A DNA stretch of 43,205 nt from positions 1 through 43,205 of the forward strand of contig JAFLSS010000010.1 of NCBI GenBank assembly GCA_022510805.1, given 5' to 3'. Both the position numbers and the translations under genes were made by a program. This DNA is from Akkermansiaceae bacterium. Lineage in GTDB: Bacteria; Verrucomicrobiota; Verrucomicrobiia; Verrucomicrobiales; Akkermansiaceae. The notes under the pieces are model-generated. The model was not told the DNA's origin. It saw only the letters and a program-made list of their open reading frames with translations, and made no database searches. Every line of letters begins with the position of its first letter. The first letter of the stretch is position 1. This document shows, in pieces, positions 7,789 to 16,254 of the stretch.

Positions 7789-8757
7789 TTATATATGATT
7801 GTGGAGCGTTTCTTTTATGAGCCGGAGGTGGGTGAGGTGCTTGGGCTTGCGGGAGAGGGCGTATTTGAGGGAGTAGTAGCAGTATTGGAGGCGCAGCCGG
7901 TTTTTTCTTGCCATGAGGGCGAGGGTGCGGGAGAGGCCGGGCGGCATGTGCAGCTCCGGCAGGTAGAGCGCCTCGGTGCGGTGCACGAGGCTCACATGCA
8001 GCTCCCTCATGCGCAGGCCTTCCTGCCGGAGTTTCAGGAAGTACATGCCGGTGAGCCGCTCTGCGATAAAGCCGCAGGCTCGGGCTTGGTACGGATCTGC
8101 CTCAGTGAGGTGGAGCCGGGGGTAGAGCTCAAGCAGGAGGCCGAAAAGCCACTCACAGTAGCGGAAAAAGACCTCCTTTTTATAGATGCCCATCAGCCAG
8201 GCGTAGGAGAGAAGCCCCCGGTTGTACTGCTCTGCCAGCGCTTGCATCTCCGGGTGCCGGGCGTGGAGCAGCTGCAGGGCCAGATCATAATCTGCGATGC
8301 GGTGGCACTGCGCGTATTGGTCATAGACCCGGCCTACGCGGATCGGCTTGGGGATGATGGCATCATAGCCCACGAGCATCTGCCGCACCTCCGCATCGCA
8401 GAGGGAGCACGCGCGCAGGTAGTCGGCATCCCACGCTTGGAATTCAACATATCCCGGCGGCGTGGTGACCTGCGGATGCTCATTAAAAATGAAGTGGCGG
8501 CGGTGGTGCATGAAGCCGATGTAGTCCGGCGCGCCCAGTTTGTCGTAGTTTTTCCACGCCCAGTAGATCGCCGTGAGTTCGCAGAAAAACGCGTTGAGCT
8601 GCGAGATATTCTCCCCCTCATCATCGTGCAGCATCCCGTGGAAACGCGTAGGGGTCAGGGCGCATCCTGTTTGAATGGGGGTGAAGATGTCCGAGCTCAG
8701 AAGCTTGGAATACTTCTTTTGCGAGATCAGGATTTTGATATGCGGGGAAAGCATCAT
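7789..8757 (-). CDS. DUF4422 putative glycosyltransferase
   Basis: The 322-aa protein belongs to the DUF4422 group of putative glycosyltransferases found in capsule and O-antigen loci. The diagnostic block is FFCELTAIYWAWKNYDK followed by YIGFMHHRRHF. It is closely similar over its whole catalytic part to the N-terminal half of the preceding gene's product (same KILISQKKYSKLL start and same CELTAI block), so the two arose by duplication. The C-terminus has an aromatic stretch (LQYCYYSLKYAL) followed by basic residues, like its neighbours. The start overlaps the upstream stop as ATGA, implying coupled translation; a second ATG follows immediately. Donor and acceptor are unknown. Confidence 0.82.
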   Translation of the reverse strand: MMLSPHIKILISQKKYSKLLSSDIFTPIQTGCALTPTRFHGMLHDDEGENISQLNAFFCELTAIYWAWKNYDKLGAPDYIGFMHHRRHFIFNEHPQVTTPPGYVEFQAWDADYLRACSLCDAEVRQMLVGYDAIIPKPIRVGRVYDQYAQCHRIADYDLALQLLHARHPEMQALAEQYNRGLLSYAWLMGIYKKEVFFRYCEWLFGLLLELYPRLHLTEADPYQARACGFIAERLTGMYFLKLRQEGLRMRELHVSLVHRTEALYLPELHMPPGLSRTLALMARKNRLRLQYCYYSLKYALSRKPKHLTHLRLIKETLHNHI

Positions 8758-10700
8758 GGCCTTGAGGATGAACTCCCATAGTGGCGCAGCTGCCGGGTCA
8801 GCAGTTTGGCGTCGCGGAGCCTTTGCTTGAGCGCGCGTTTTTTCTCCTTGTACTTGGGTTTGCGGAGGACAAGGTATTTCAGGCAGAAGAGGAGGTAGCG
8901 CAGCCCGAAAGCCAGGCGGTGCTCGCGCGTGTACTGCGCGGCGAGCAGCTTGAGCACCTCATCCTGCGCGGAGTGGTGGCGGCGCTCGGCATCCTCACAC
9001 TTCACCTGCAGAATATCATCATAAAAAGGGGTAGATTTGGCGTGCTGCATGTAGATGTCGGCCAGCTCCGTCTTCTGATTCAGCCACGGCTTGTAGGGGC
9101 CGGCAAAGTGCACAATCTTCGCCTCCTTGCGGGCCTGGCGCACCCGCAGGACATCAAGGATCGGCATGTTGTCCCAAATGCCATCGCTCTCCCAATGCAG
9201 CCCGCTGACCATGTAATTCCACTCTGTGGGAAGCTCCCAAATCTGCCCGGCAAAATAGGAGTTCAGCGCGCACTGCTCCATGTAAATAAAGCGGTTTTGA
9301 GTCGCCAGATCCAGCAGCTCCTGAGTGCAGTTGTGCCGCCGGAAGTAGTCGATATTCATCAGCATCACCCCGGCGTTATAATAGGTGTGCGGCTCGCGCA
9401 GCTTGAGGGTCTCACGGCTGTATTTCATGAACGACTCATTCTTGTTGACCAGAGCCGCATACACATAATCCCTGACACAGGCGATGGGGTGGTCACCTAT
9501 ATCCGTGCGGTAGAGGAGATTGGCATCTGCGGCAAAATAGAGGTCAATATCGACATAGAGGATCTTTTTGTAGTGGCTGAGGACGGAGGGAATAAGCAGC
9601 CGGAAATACGTTTCCTCCGTGATGTAGCCGATCGTGAGAGGAAGCGAGATGTCCTTGAACAAGTCCGACAAATTAAAAAAGCGGAGGGAAACATGAGGCC
9701 GTGCATACTGCTCCTTGAGGACTTGTTTGTTGATATCCGAGATATCGCGCTCAAAGATAATCAGGTCATAGCAGGTGTCGGCAGAGGCGTGCTCCAGGAG
9801 CGAGGAGATGCAGGTGGCCAGGAAGGGGACATATTTATTGTTGGCACTCATGACCACGGTGCAGGCATCATCTCCGAAGACCGGCAGCGGCCTGGGATTG
9901 TAGCGCGCTTGGAGGCTTTCGGCGCGGTGCAGGAAAGTGACGTGCAGTTTTTTCAGCCTCGTGTTTTCCGCCTCCAGCTTGCGGAAGAAGATGCCGGTGA
10001 GCCGCTCTGCGATAAAGCCGCAGACCCGCGCCTGATACGCGGTGTACCCCGTGAAATCAATGCGCTCAAACAGCTCGAACAAGAGCGGGAAAAGCCATTC
10101 GCAATAGCGGAAGAAAATCTCCTTCCTGTAGATACCCATCAGCCAATAATAGGCGTTTTCACCGCTGCTGTAAGCATCTGCCAGCGGGGCATCCTCCGGG
10201 TGCTTATCCTTGAGAAGCCGGATGGCGGCATCATAATTGGCCACGGGGTGATAGCGCGCATACTGCTCCCGCACGGTGAGCCCCACATTGACCTCCCGGG
10301 GGAGGATGGCATCCACCCCTTCCAGCATGGCGCGCACTCTCTCATCCTGCAGGGAGCAGGCGTGCAAGTACTCATCATTGAAATCGGCAAAGGGAACATA
10401 GCCCCAGGAGTCGATTTTGAACTCCCTGTCGTTGAAAATGAAGTGGCGCCGGTTGTGCATGAAGCCGATGTAGTCCGGCGCCCCCAGCTTGTCGTAATTC
10501 TTCCACGCCCAGAAGATCGCCGTGAGTTCGCAGAAGAAATCATTGCGCGCGGAGATGTTTTCCCCCACATCATCATGGAGCATATCATCATAACGCTCCG
10601 GGCTGATGGCAGCACCTGTCTGTATGGGCGTGAAAATCTCCGAGCGCAGCAGCTTGGAGTATTTTTTCTGGGAAATGAGAATTTTGACAGAGGGAGACAT
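8754..10700 (-). CDS. Bifunctional DUF4422 + GT8 glycosyltransferase
   Basis: This is a two-domain enzyme of 648 aa. Residues 1 to about 265 are a DUF4422 domain (FFCELTAIFWAWKNYDK, then YIGFMHNRRHF). Residues about 278-560 are a GT8 domain with DxD in YVDIDL (Asp384, Asp386), YYNAGVMLMN, QCALNSYF and HFAGPYKPW. The C-terminus has an aromatic segment (YLLFCLKYLVL) and a Lys/Arg-rich tail. The order DUF4422-GT8 is the same as the order of the next two separate genes, so this is either the ancestral fused form or a fusion of copies. It lies only 12 bp after the AMP-ligase gene and overlaps the next gene by 4 bp. It probably adds two consecutive sugars to a surface glycan; the sugars are unknown. 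Confidence 0.86.
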   Translation of the reverse strand: MSPSVKILISQKKYSKLLRSEIFTPIQTGAAISPERYDDMLHDDVGENISARNDFFCELTAIFWAWKNYDKLGAPDYIGFMHNRRHFIFNDREFKIDSWGYVPFADFNDEYLHACSLQDERVRAMLEGVDAILPREVNVGLTVREQYARYHPVANYDAAIRLLKDKHPEDAPLADAYSSGENAYYWLMGIYRKEIFFRYCEWLFPLLFELFERIDFTGYTAYQARVCGFIAERLTGIFFRKLEAENTRLKKLHVTFLHRAESLQARYNPRPLPVFGDDACTVVMSANNKYVPFLATCISSLLEHASADTCYDLIIFERDISDINKQVLKEQYARPHVSLRFFNLSDLFKDISLPLTIGYITEETYFRLLIPSVLSHYKKILYVDIDLYFAADANLLYRTDIGDHPIACVRDYVYAALVNKNESFMKYSRETLKLREPHTYYNAGVMLMNIDYFRRHNCTQELLDLATQNRFIYMEQCALNSYFAGQIWELPTEWNYMVSGLHWESDGIWDNMPILDVLRVRQARKEAKIVHFAGPYKPWLNQKTELADIYMQHAKSTPFYDDILQVKCEDAERRHHSAQDEVLKLLAAQYTREHRLAFGLRYLLFCLKYLVLRKPKYKEKKRALKQRLRDAKLLTRQLRHYGSSSSRP

Positions 10701-10712
10701 AGCGGGGGAAGT

Positions 10713-12779
10713 TTATTTCATCAATTGGCGCTGAAGCTTGCCGGATTCCGTGCGGACAAGCGCGGATCGCCACTCGAGAAAAACCGGCACTTTGTAGTGT
10801 TCCAAGCGTCTGTCAACCTCAGCGAGGATACTTGCATCGGAGGGGCGTGACACGCCCTCCTGAGGCACCAGAATGGCCTTGACAACTTCTCCCAATATGC
10901 CTTGCGGATCATCCGCCGCCACGCAGGCACTGTCTGCTATGCCGGGGATACTGTTGAGCACGGTTTCCACCTCTTCCGGACTCACTTTTTTGCCGCCGAC
11001 GTTGATCATGTCTTTCATGCGGCTGCAAATACGCACGTAGCCGTGCTCATCCATAGTTCCCCAATCTCCGCTGCGGAAGAAGTCGCCTCGGTATGTTTGA
11101 CTCCCGGTGTCATGCAGATACCCGCGCATTACATGCCTTCCTCGGATGCAGATCTCGCCAGCCTCTCCGGCTGCGCAGGGGGTACCATCTTCTCGGCACA
11201 CCATTACCTCTACACCGTGAGCCGCGCGTCCCACAGTATCCAGGTGTTCAGACTCGCTGTTGCACTCCATGAATGTGGATCGCGAGGCCTCTGTGAGTCC
11301 GTAATAGATGCACACGCGCGTATGCGGGAAAAGCTGCATAAGATGGCGGCGTACCTCCGGTTGCATGGGGGCTCCGCCAATTTCGATGTAGCGGAGATGC
11401 GGCGCATAGGTTGCGAGGAGGTCACCGCTAACGTGCTGCAGGTAGTTCCACGCGGCTGGCACCATGGAAAGCCCCGTCACCCTGTAATCGCGCAGGGTGT
11501 TAAGGAGTTTTTGAGCATTGCTGAAAGGTGCCGTCATGACTATAGTTCCTCCTACAGCTAGCACACAGCGCGAGCGCCCGATTCCGAATGAGTGGCATAC
11601 CGGCAGCGCCACCGCATCGATATCACCGCTGTGTGTGCCGATAAAGGTGTTGATATGGCTTGCCGATGCGGCAATGTTGCCATGCGTAAGAACAACACCT
11701 TTCGGGCTGCCGGTGGTGCCTGTGGTGAACATGATCTCCGCTACTCCCTCGAGCGAGGGATAGGGAATCTCTGATGCGGGCTCTAGTGTATCCAAGTTGA
11801 GGGATGCAAAGGTGGCGCTACTTCCGGGTCCCTCGCCGAGGGCGAGCACCGGCTTAGTCTGTTCAAAGATAAAATCTCGCCGCTCTGTTTTAATCGCCGG
11901 GTCGAGGTTCAGCACGGCCGCCTCCATTAGGTGTGCACCAAAATAGCAGAAGAAGAAATTTCTTGTCTTTTCTGCATAGAGAGCCACCACGTCTCCGCGC
12001 TTGACTCCCGCTTGCTGGAGATAGGTTACAGCTCGGCGTATGCCGGTGATCAATTGGTGGTAGGTTAGAGCTTCATTTTCGAAGATGATAGCTGTCTTTG
12101 CCGGTTGTTCAGCAGCTCGTTCAAAAATGGTCTGTACGATAGGCTGTTGATCATACGCGGCGATCTGCGGAATTTCCGGGGTGTAAGCCGCTGTCTTCGG
12201 CTTCTCCGGTTGCGCGATGGTGGGGCATGCCGTATCCTCAACAGTATGCCGTTGAACAGCTTCGATTATTTTGCCGACGGTATTGAGTTTCAGCATGTTG
12301 TCCTGACAATATGGTATCCCGAACTCGCTTTCCAGCGAATTGATCATGATCATCTGCATGAGGGAATCCCACTGCGGGATGTCACCCACGCTCGTGTCAT
12401 CCGTCAGCTGCTCGGGAGCTACCCCCAGCATTTCCGCTATGCGGCTGCGTACACGTTCGCGCAGCGCGTTGTCCGTTGCGGGTGTCTTAGCCTCAGCCGT
12501 GTCCGAGGCCTGCGGCGTGTCGGCATATTGAAGAGCATAGGAAATGATGCTGGCAACTGAATTGAGTTTCAGCATATTATCCGGAGAATACGGCAGCTCG
12601 AACTCGCTCTCCAGCGAATTGATCATAATCATTTGCGTGAGCGAATCCCACTGCGGGATATCTCCCACACTCGTATCATCTGTCAGTAGCTCGACGGAGA
12701 TACCCATGATCTCCGCCATGCGGCGGCGGATTTGCTGAGCCAGAGGTGAGTGTGTATCAGAAAGAGTAGGAGAGTTCAT
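10713..12779 (-). CDS. AMP-forming acyl/aminoacyl ligase with two tandem N-terminal carrier domains
   Basis: The 688-aa protein starts with two acyl/peptidyl carrier domains (about residues 10-85 and 105-180). Each has the phosphopantetheine serine in PQWDSL (Ser46 and Ser139). The two share long identical runs such as DDTSVGDIPQWDSL and MIMINSLESEF, so they are a recent internal duplication. An ANL-family adenylation domain follows, with the core FTTGTTGSPKG, YYGLTEASRSTF, a SGDWG block and the terminal lysine region SGKLQRQ. It should adenylate a carboxylic or amino acid and load it on its own carrier arms. The start at 12779 forms an ATGA overlap with the upstream stop; an in-frame upstream extension lies inside that gene and is rejected. 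No condensation or thioesterase domain is present. The substrate cannot be read from sequence. Confidence 0.88.
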   Translation of the reverse strand: MNSPTLSDTHSPLAQQIRRRMAEIMGISVELLTDDTSVGDIPQWDSLTQMIMINSLESEFELPYSPDNMLKLNSVASIISYALQYADTPQASDTAEAKTPATDNALRERVRSRIAEMLGVAPEQLTDDTSVGDIPQWDSLMQMIMINSLESEFGIPYCQDNMLKLNTVGKIIEAVQRHTVEDTACPTIAQPEKPKTAAYTPEIPQIAAYDQQPIVQTIFERAAEQPAKTAIIFENEALTYHQLITGIRRAVTYLQQAGVKRGDVVALYAEKTRNFFFCYFGAHLMEAAVLNLDPAIKTERRDFIFEQTKPVLALGEGPGSSATFASLNLDTLEPASEIPYPSLEGVAEIMFTTGTTGSPKGVVLTHGNIAASASHINTFIGTHSGDIDAVALPVCHSFGIGRSRCVLAVGGTIVMTAPFSNAQKLLNTLRDYRVTGLSMVPAAWNYLQHVSGDLLATYAPHLRYIEIGGAPMQPEVRRHLMQLFPHTRVCIYYGLTEASRSTFMECNSESEHLDTVGRAAHGVEVMVCREDGTPCAAGEAGEICIRGRHVMRGYLHDTGSQTYRGDFFRSGDWGTMDEHGYVRICSRMKDMINVGGKKVSPEEVETVLNSIPGIADSACVAADDPQGILGEVVKAILVPQEGVSRPSDASILAEVDRRLEHYKVPVFLEWRSALVRTESGKLQRQLMK

Positions 12780-13801
12780 AGACTGCGGTGTAAATAGGTT
12801 TTGAACATTAAACGAGAATAGGCTTTGGCTTCGCGGAGGATGCATTTGAGACGTTGATATTGTTCTGAATACCTTGTCCGACGTTCTCCGAAATGTGTCC
12901 ACTTTTTGAGTAACATATGGAGCATCTTAAATCTGAAATAGATGGGGTTATTCGCCACCATATAGAGAAAAAGGCGTTGTTGTCTCACAGGCTCCTGTTT
13001 CTCATCCTGATTGTGGTGCATGAAATTCTCAAGCCTCGACAAACGTTTGTGAGCAGATCTCGAAAGACTAGCAATGTCACACTGGATGTAGTGAAGCGTG
13101 CGAGTTGATTCCGTATTGAATGATATTGGGGTGCAATATCGCTTGAGAATGCCTTCATATAGTTCTCGATTGCCTGCTAAAACACTCATCATATCTGTTT
13201 TGGCAGAATATTTCATGTTCGCGTCTATGCGGAGCACATGGTCGGAGAGAGGCAATTCTTTGTATTCTGTAGGAGAATAGGTGCCGTCGTGAATGATATA
13301 GAGGAGGTCGATCGTTTGATGCGGGAACTTGTGTTGGAGCCTAACCTGCTGCTCTAATAGGTAATTGTTGTCAAAGCCCTCCATCTGCGCCATATAGACG
13401 AATAATACTTTATCCGAGTGCGTTATCTCATCGTAAAATCTGTGGATGTATTCGTCATATTTAGCCTTGACCTCTGGGTAATCGTTTTCGATGGGAACTC
13501 CAACGCGAAAATCATGCCGAAAAGACATCCCATTTGCCTTGTTAATAACCCACAGCATCTTAGGATTTCCGACATCCGGCCCCTTGATTTCCAAGTCTTC
13601 CAGTTTAAAAAAATCTTTAAAATCCCTGCATATGAGATCCACTTTCCCGGATAAGCCGCCATGACCGCATTTATTCCACAAGACTCCACGGCACAAATCG
13701 AGTGGCATCCTTTTTTTTCTGGAAGTCAACTGACAGCGGAAAAGTGCGTCTTCTACAAAACACGCGTCGCCGAGAGATACAATTAAATCGTAATATTTCA
13801 T
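12776..13801 (-). CDS. DUF1796 papain-like protein in the polysaccharide operon
   Basis: The 341-aa protein matches the DUF1796 group, annotated as putative cysteine peptidases. It opens with YDLIVSLGDACFVEDAL, then MPLDLC; Cys14 and His96 (in SFRHDF) are candidate catalytic residues. The C-terminus has an aromatic segment and a basic tail (RYSEQYQRLKCILREAKAYS) much like that of the GT8 protein. The start at 13801 gives the family's usual N-terminus; an upstream in-frame extension is low-complexity Pro/Ser/Lys and is rejected. It is the first gene of the second polysaccharide block, 80 bp after a 16-bp palindrome, and overlaps the ligase gene as ATGA. It is A+T-richer than its neighbours, suggesting transfer. 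Whether it hydrolyses peptides or transfers the carrier-bound group is open. Confidence 0.72.
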   Translation of the reverse strand: MKYYDLIVSLGDACFVEDALFRCQLTSRKKRMPLDLCRGVLWNKCGHGGLSGKVDLICRDFKDFFKLEDLEIKGPDVGNPKMLWVINKANGMSFRHDFRVGVPIENDYPEVKAKYDEYIHRFYDEITHSDKVLFVYMAQMEGFDNNYLLEQQVRLQHKFPHQTIDLLYIIHDGTYSPTEYKELPLSDHVLRIDANMKYSAKTDMMSVLAGNRELYEGILKRYCTPISFNTESTRTLHYIQCDIASLSRSAHKRLSRLENFMHHNQDEKQEPVRQQRLFLYMVANNPIYFRFKMLHMLLKKWTHFGERRTRYSEQYQRLKCILREAKAYSRLMFKTYLHRSL

Positions 13802-13880
13802 GATATTCGACTGAATATAAAGTAGTAGTTGGGAAGTAGAAAGAGCGAGTGGAGGAGGTGAGGGTGGGGTGTTAAGGCGT

Positions 13881-13896
13881 ATTACAACGTTGTAAT
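13881..13896 (-). promoter_or_regulatory. Perfect 16-bp palindrome ATTACAACGTTGTAAT
   Basis: The perfect palindrome lies 80 bp before the DUF1796 start, in the 121-bp gap after the FAD oxidoreductase gene. A central CG is typical of LacI-type operators, though other families also use such sites. A 14/16 match occurs at 18050-18065 in the same position relative to the other block of the locus. Confidence 0.6.
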
Positions 13897-13922
13897 CTTT
13901 TTGTGAGCGGGTGGGTGGGGTG

Positions 13923-15197
13923 TCAGACGCTTTGGCCGGAGGCGTAGGCTTGGTGGCTCCAGAGGTAGTCCCAGAGGCCAAAGCGGCCGATGGTTTCGAT
14001 GCCTTGGGAGGAGAGCCATTGGCGGATGGTGGCGCGGGCTTCGTAGATCTCCGGGGTGAAGGTGACGTTGGCATAGGGCTCGTAGCGGATATCGCTCACG
14101 AGCAGGTCTGCCTCTGTGAAGTGGCAGATGCGGCGCAGGACGCTGATGGTGCGCTTCAGGAGCCGGGCGGGGTCGGGCAGGGGGGTGCGGTCTGCAAAGA
14201 AGATTTCCGCCTGGAGGGAGGAGCAGCCGGCGGGGGCGTTGTCCGGGGATTTGAGGCTGGGGGAGTAGACACGCGCAGGGGGCACGTCTTCGTCATAGAT
14301 ATAGAACCAGAGGTGCTGGGCGACGTCCGGGCGGCGGAAGCCGAGTGATACTTGGAAGCCGCATGTCCAGTGCAGCTGCTCGGCGGCTTGCTGCACGGCG
14401 GGTGGGCAGTGCGGCACGAGGCGGGGCATTTCCGGCAGGGGGAGGGAGGAGATGAGGCGGGTGTAGGGGGCGGAGTCGCCATCTGCAAAGAAGATGCGGC
14501 GCGCTGCCGGGTCGATGGCGGTGACTTTTTTTCCGAAGCGGATATCGAGCCCCCGGCGGGTGGAGTCAAAGAGGCTGCGGAAGCCGCCTTGCTTGGGGTA
14601 GCGCATGGCTTGGGTGTAGTAGAAGTTCTCTGCCTGTTCGGCAAAGGCGCCGCGCAGTACTTCTGCGAGCGGGGAGATGCGCATGCGCTGGCCGACCCAG
14701 CGGGTTTCAAGTTCGCGGGGTTCGCGGCACCAGTATTTGCGGGTGTAGGCGAAGGGGAAGTGCTCTGCGAAGTAGTGGCCGTATTGGACGCGCAGCCACT
14801 CATCGTAGGAGGAGATGGCGGCGGGGTCCTTGTGGGGGCGTTGCACGAAGTCTTCAATGATGCGCACTTTTTCTTCCGCGGGCAGGGGCGCCAGGTTGTT
14901 TTGCGCGGGGTGTTTGAGCCAGAAGCCGTGCCAGTAGTTGTAGGAGACGGGCGGGTGGGCGAAGGTGGGGGAGGAGGCTTCCAGGCGGGCGGCGAGCTCT
15001 TCCTCCGGCGCGAAGGAGAAGTGCACGAAGCGGTCGAAGCGGAAGCCGCCCAGGGTGAAGAAGCCGCAGAGGCCGCCCCAGTCATCCCCCTGTTCGCAGA
15101 GGATGACGGGCTCTCCCCGGCGGTGCAGGTGATGAGCGGCTGAGAGGCCGGCCACTCCCGCTCCCAGCACGACATTACCTGGCGATGTGTTCTCCAT
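13923..15197 (-). CDS. FAD-dependent amine-oxidase-like / UDP-galactopyranose-mutase-like oxidoreductase
   Basis: The 424-aa flavoprotein begins with the dinucleotide-binding signature VVLGAGVAGLSAAHHL and an acidic ribose-binding position (LCEQG). GGLCGFF follows, as in NAD(P)-binding_8/amine-oxidase and protoporphyrinogen-oxidase-like enzymes. Related flavoproteins in polysaccharide loci include UDP-galactopyranose mutases, but the mutase-specific motifs are not clear here. The start ATG at 15197 lies inside the end of rfbG (23-bp overlap); a TAATG overlap nearby is out of frame and leads to a shadow frame. Cotranscription with the CDP-glucose genes suggests action on a CDP-linked sugar or on the finished glycan. 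The reaction is unknown. Confidence 0.78.
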   Translation of the reverse strand: MENTSPGNVVLGAGVAGLSAAHHLHRRGEPVILCEQGDDWGGLCGFFTLGGFRFDRFVHFSFAPEEELAARLEASSPTFAHPPVSYNYWHGFWLKHPAQNNLAPLPAEEKVRIIEDFVQRPHKDPAAISSYDEWLRVQYGHYFAEHFPFAYTRKYWCREPRELETRWVGQRMRISPLAEVLRGAFAEQAENFYYTQAMRYPKQGGFRSLFDSTRRGLDIRFGKKVTAIDPAARRIFFADGDSAPYTRLISSLPLPEMPRLVPHCPPAVQQAAEQLHWTCGFQVSLGFRRPDVAQHLWFYIYDEDVPPARVYSPSLKSPDNAPAGCSSLQAEIFFADRTPLPDPARLLKRTISVLRRICHFTEADLLVSDIRYEPYANVTFTPEIYEARATIRQWLSSQGIETIGRFGLWDYLWSHQAYASGQSV

Positions 15198-16254
15198 GGT
15201 CGAGGATTTGCTGCACGCAGAAGTCATACATGTCCGGGGTGGAGAGGGCGGCTTTGTACCAGTCCACCGTTTTTTCCACCGCTTCTTGCAGCCCCCACTT
15301 GGCTTCCCATTGCAGCATGGTGTAGGCTTTGGTGACATCCAGGTTCAGCAGGGTGTTTTCATGTACGGCGCTCGGGTCAGAGGCATCCACGATCTTGCCT
15401 TTCCCGTAGTAGTCCACGAGGCGGCTGACCACCTCGAACACGGTTTTGTTGGCCGAGATATGGGGGCCGAAGTTGAAGCCTGTGGCATACTTGACCGGGT
15501 CTTCCATGAGTTTCTGGCCGACTTTGAGGTAGCCGGAGAGAGGCTCGAGCACGTGTTCCCAGGGGCGGGTGGCGATGGGGTTGCGGATCTCGATGTCGCG
15601 GCCTGCTTCAATGCAGCGGATGCAGTCCGGGATGAGGCGGTTATCTGACCAGTCGCCGCCGCCGATGACGTTGCCCGCGCGGACGGAGGCGATGCCTTTG
15701 CCGTGCTTCGCGTAGGCGGCGGGGTTGAAATAGGAGTCCCGGTAGGAGGAGATCATCAGCTCCGCGCAGCCTTTGGATGAGGAGTAAGGATCATAGCCGC
15801 CCATGCGGTCTGTCTCTTTGTAGCCCCAGATTTGTTCTACGTTCTCGTAGCACTTGTCGGAGGTGATCATGACGACGGTTTTCACGCAATCGTGGGCCCG
15901 CACGCACTCCAGCACGTTGAGCGAGCCCATGAGGTTGGTCTCGTAGGTGAGCTTGGGGCGGGCGTAGGCGGTGCGCACAAGGGCTTGCGCCGCAAGGTGG
16001 AAGATGATTTCCGGCTGGTGGCGGCGGATGGTGGCATCCAGCGTGTCGAAATCGCGCACATCGCCGCGCACATCGGCGTAGAGATGCTCGGGCAGGTGGC
16101 AGGCCATGAAGTTGCCTTTCTCGGAGTAGGGATCCAGAGAATAGCCCACAACTTTGGCGCCCATCATGGTGAGCCAGATGGAGAGCCATGAGCCTTTGAA
16201 CCCGGTGTGCCCGGTCACGAGCACGGTCTTGCCTTTGTATGCGTCGTTATACAT
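15175..16254 (-). CDS. rfbG: CDP-glucose 4,6-dehydratase
   Basis: RfbG converts CDP-D-glucose to CDP-4-dehydro-6-deoxy-D-glucose, the committed step to CDP-deoxysugars. The 359-aa short-chain dehydratase shows TGHTGFKGSWL, FHLAAQALVRTAY, the ITSDKCYEN motif, the catalytic Tyr-x3-Lys in YDPYSSSK, VRAGNVIGGGDW and RPWEHVLEPLSGYL. This set separates it from dTDP- and GDP-sugar dehydratases. Its start overlaps the upstream epimerase gene by 8 bp and its end overlaps the FAD gene by 23 bp, giving a tightly coupled operon. Length is normal and no key residue is missing. Confidence 0.93.
   Translation of the reverse strand: MYNDAYKGKTVLVTGHTGFKGSWLSIWLTMMGAKVVGYSLDPYSEKGNFMACHLPEHLYADVRGDVRDFDTLDATIRRHQPEIIFHLAAQALVRTAYARPKLTYETNLMGSLNVLECVRAHDCVKTVVMITSDKCYENVEQIWGYKETDRMGGYDPYSSSKGCAELMISSYRDSYFNPAAYAKHGKGIASVRAGNVIGGGDWSDNRLIPDCIRCIEAGRDIEIRNPIATRPWEHVLEPLSGYLKVGQKLMEDPVKYATGFNFGPHISANKTVFEVVSRLVDYYGKGKIVDASDPSAVHENTLLNLDVTKAYTMLQWEAKWGLQEAVEKTVDWYKAALSTPDMYDFCVQQILDHGEHIAR

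Noticed and set aside
7786..10850. Long open frames on the + strand antisense to the DUF4422/GT8 genes
   Set aside because: They are mirror frames of well-supported genes in G+C-rich DNA, with no recognisable motifs and His/Leu/Glu/Val-rich composition.
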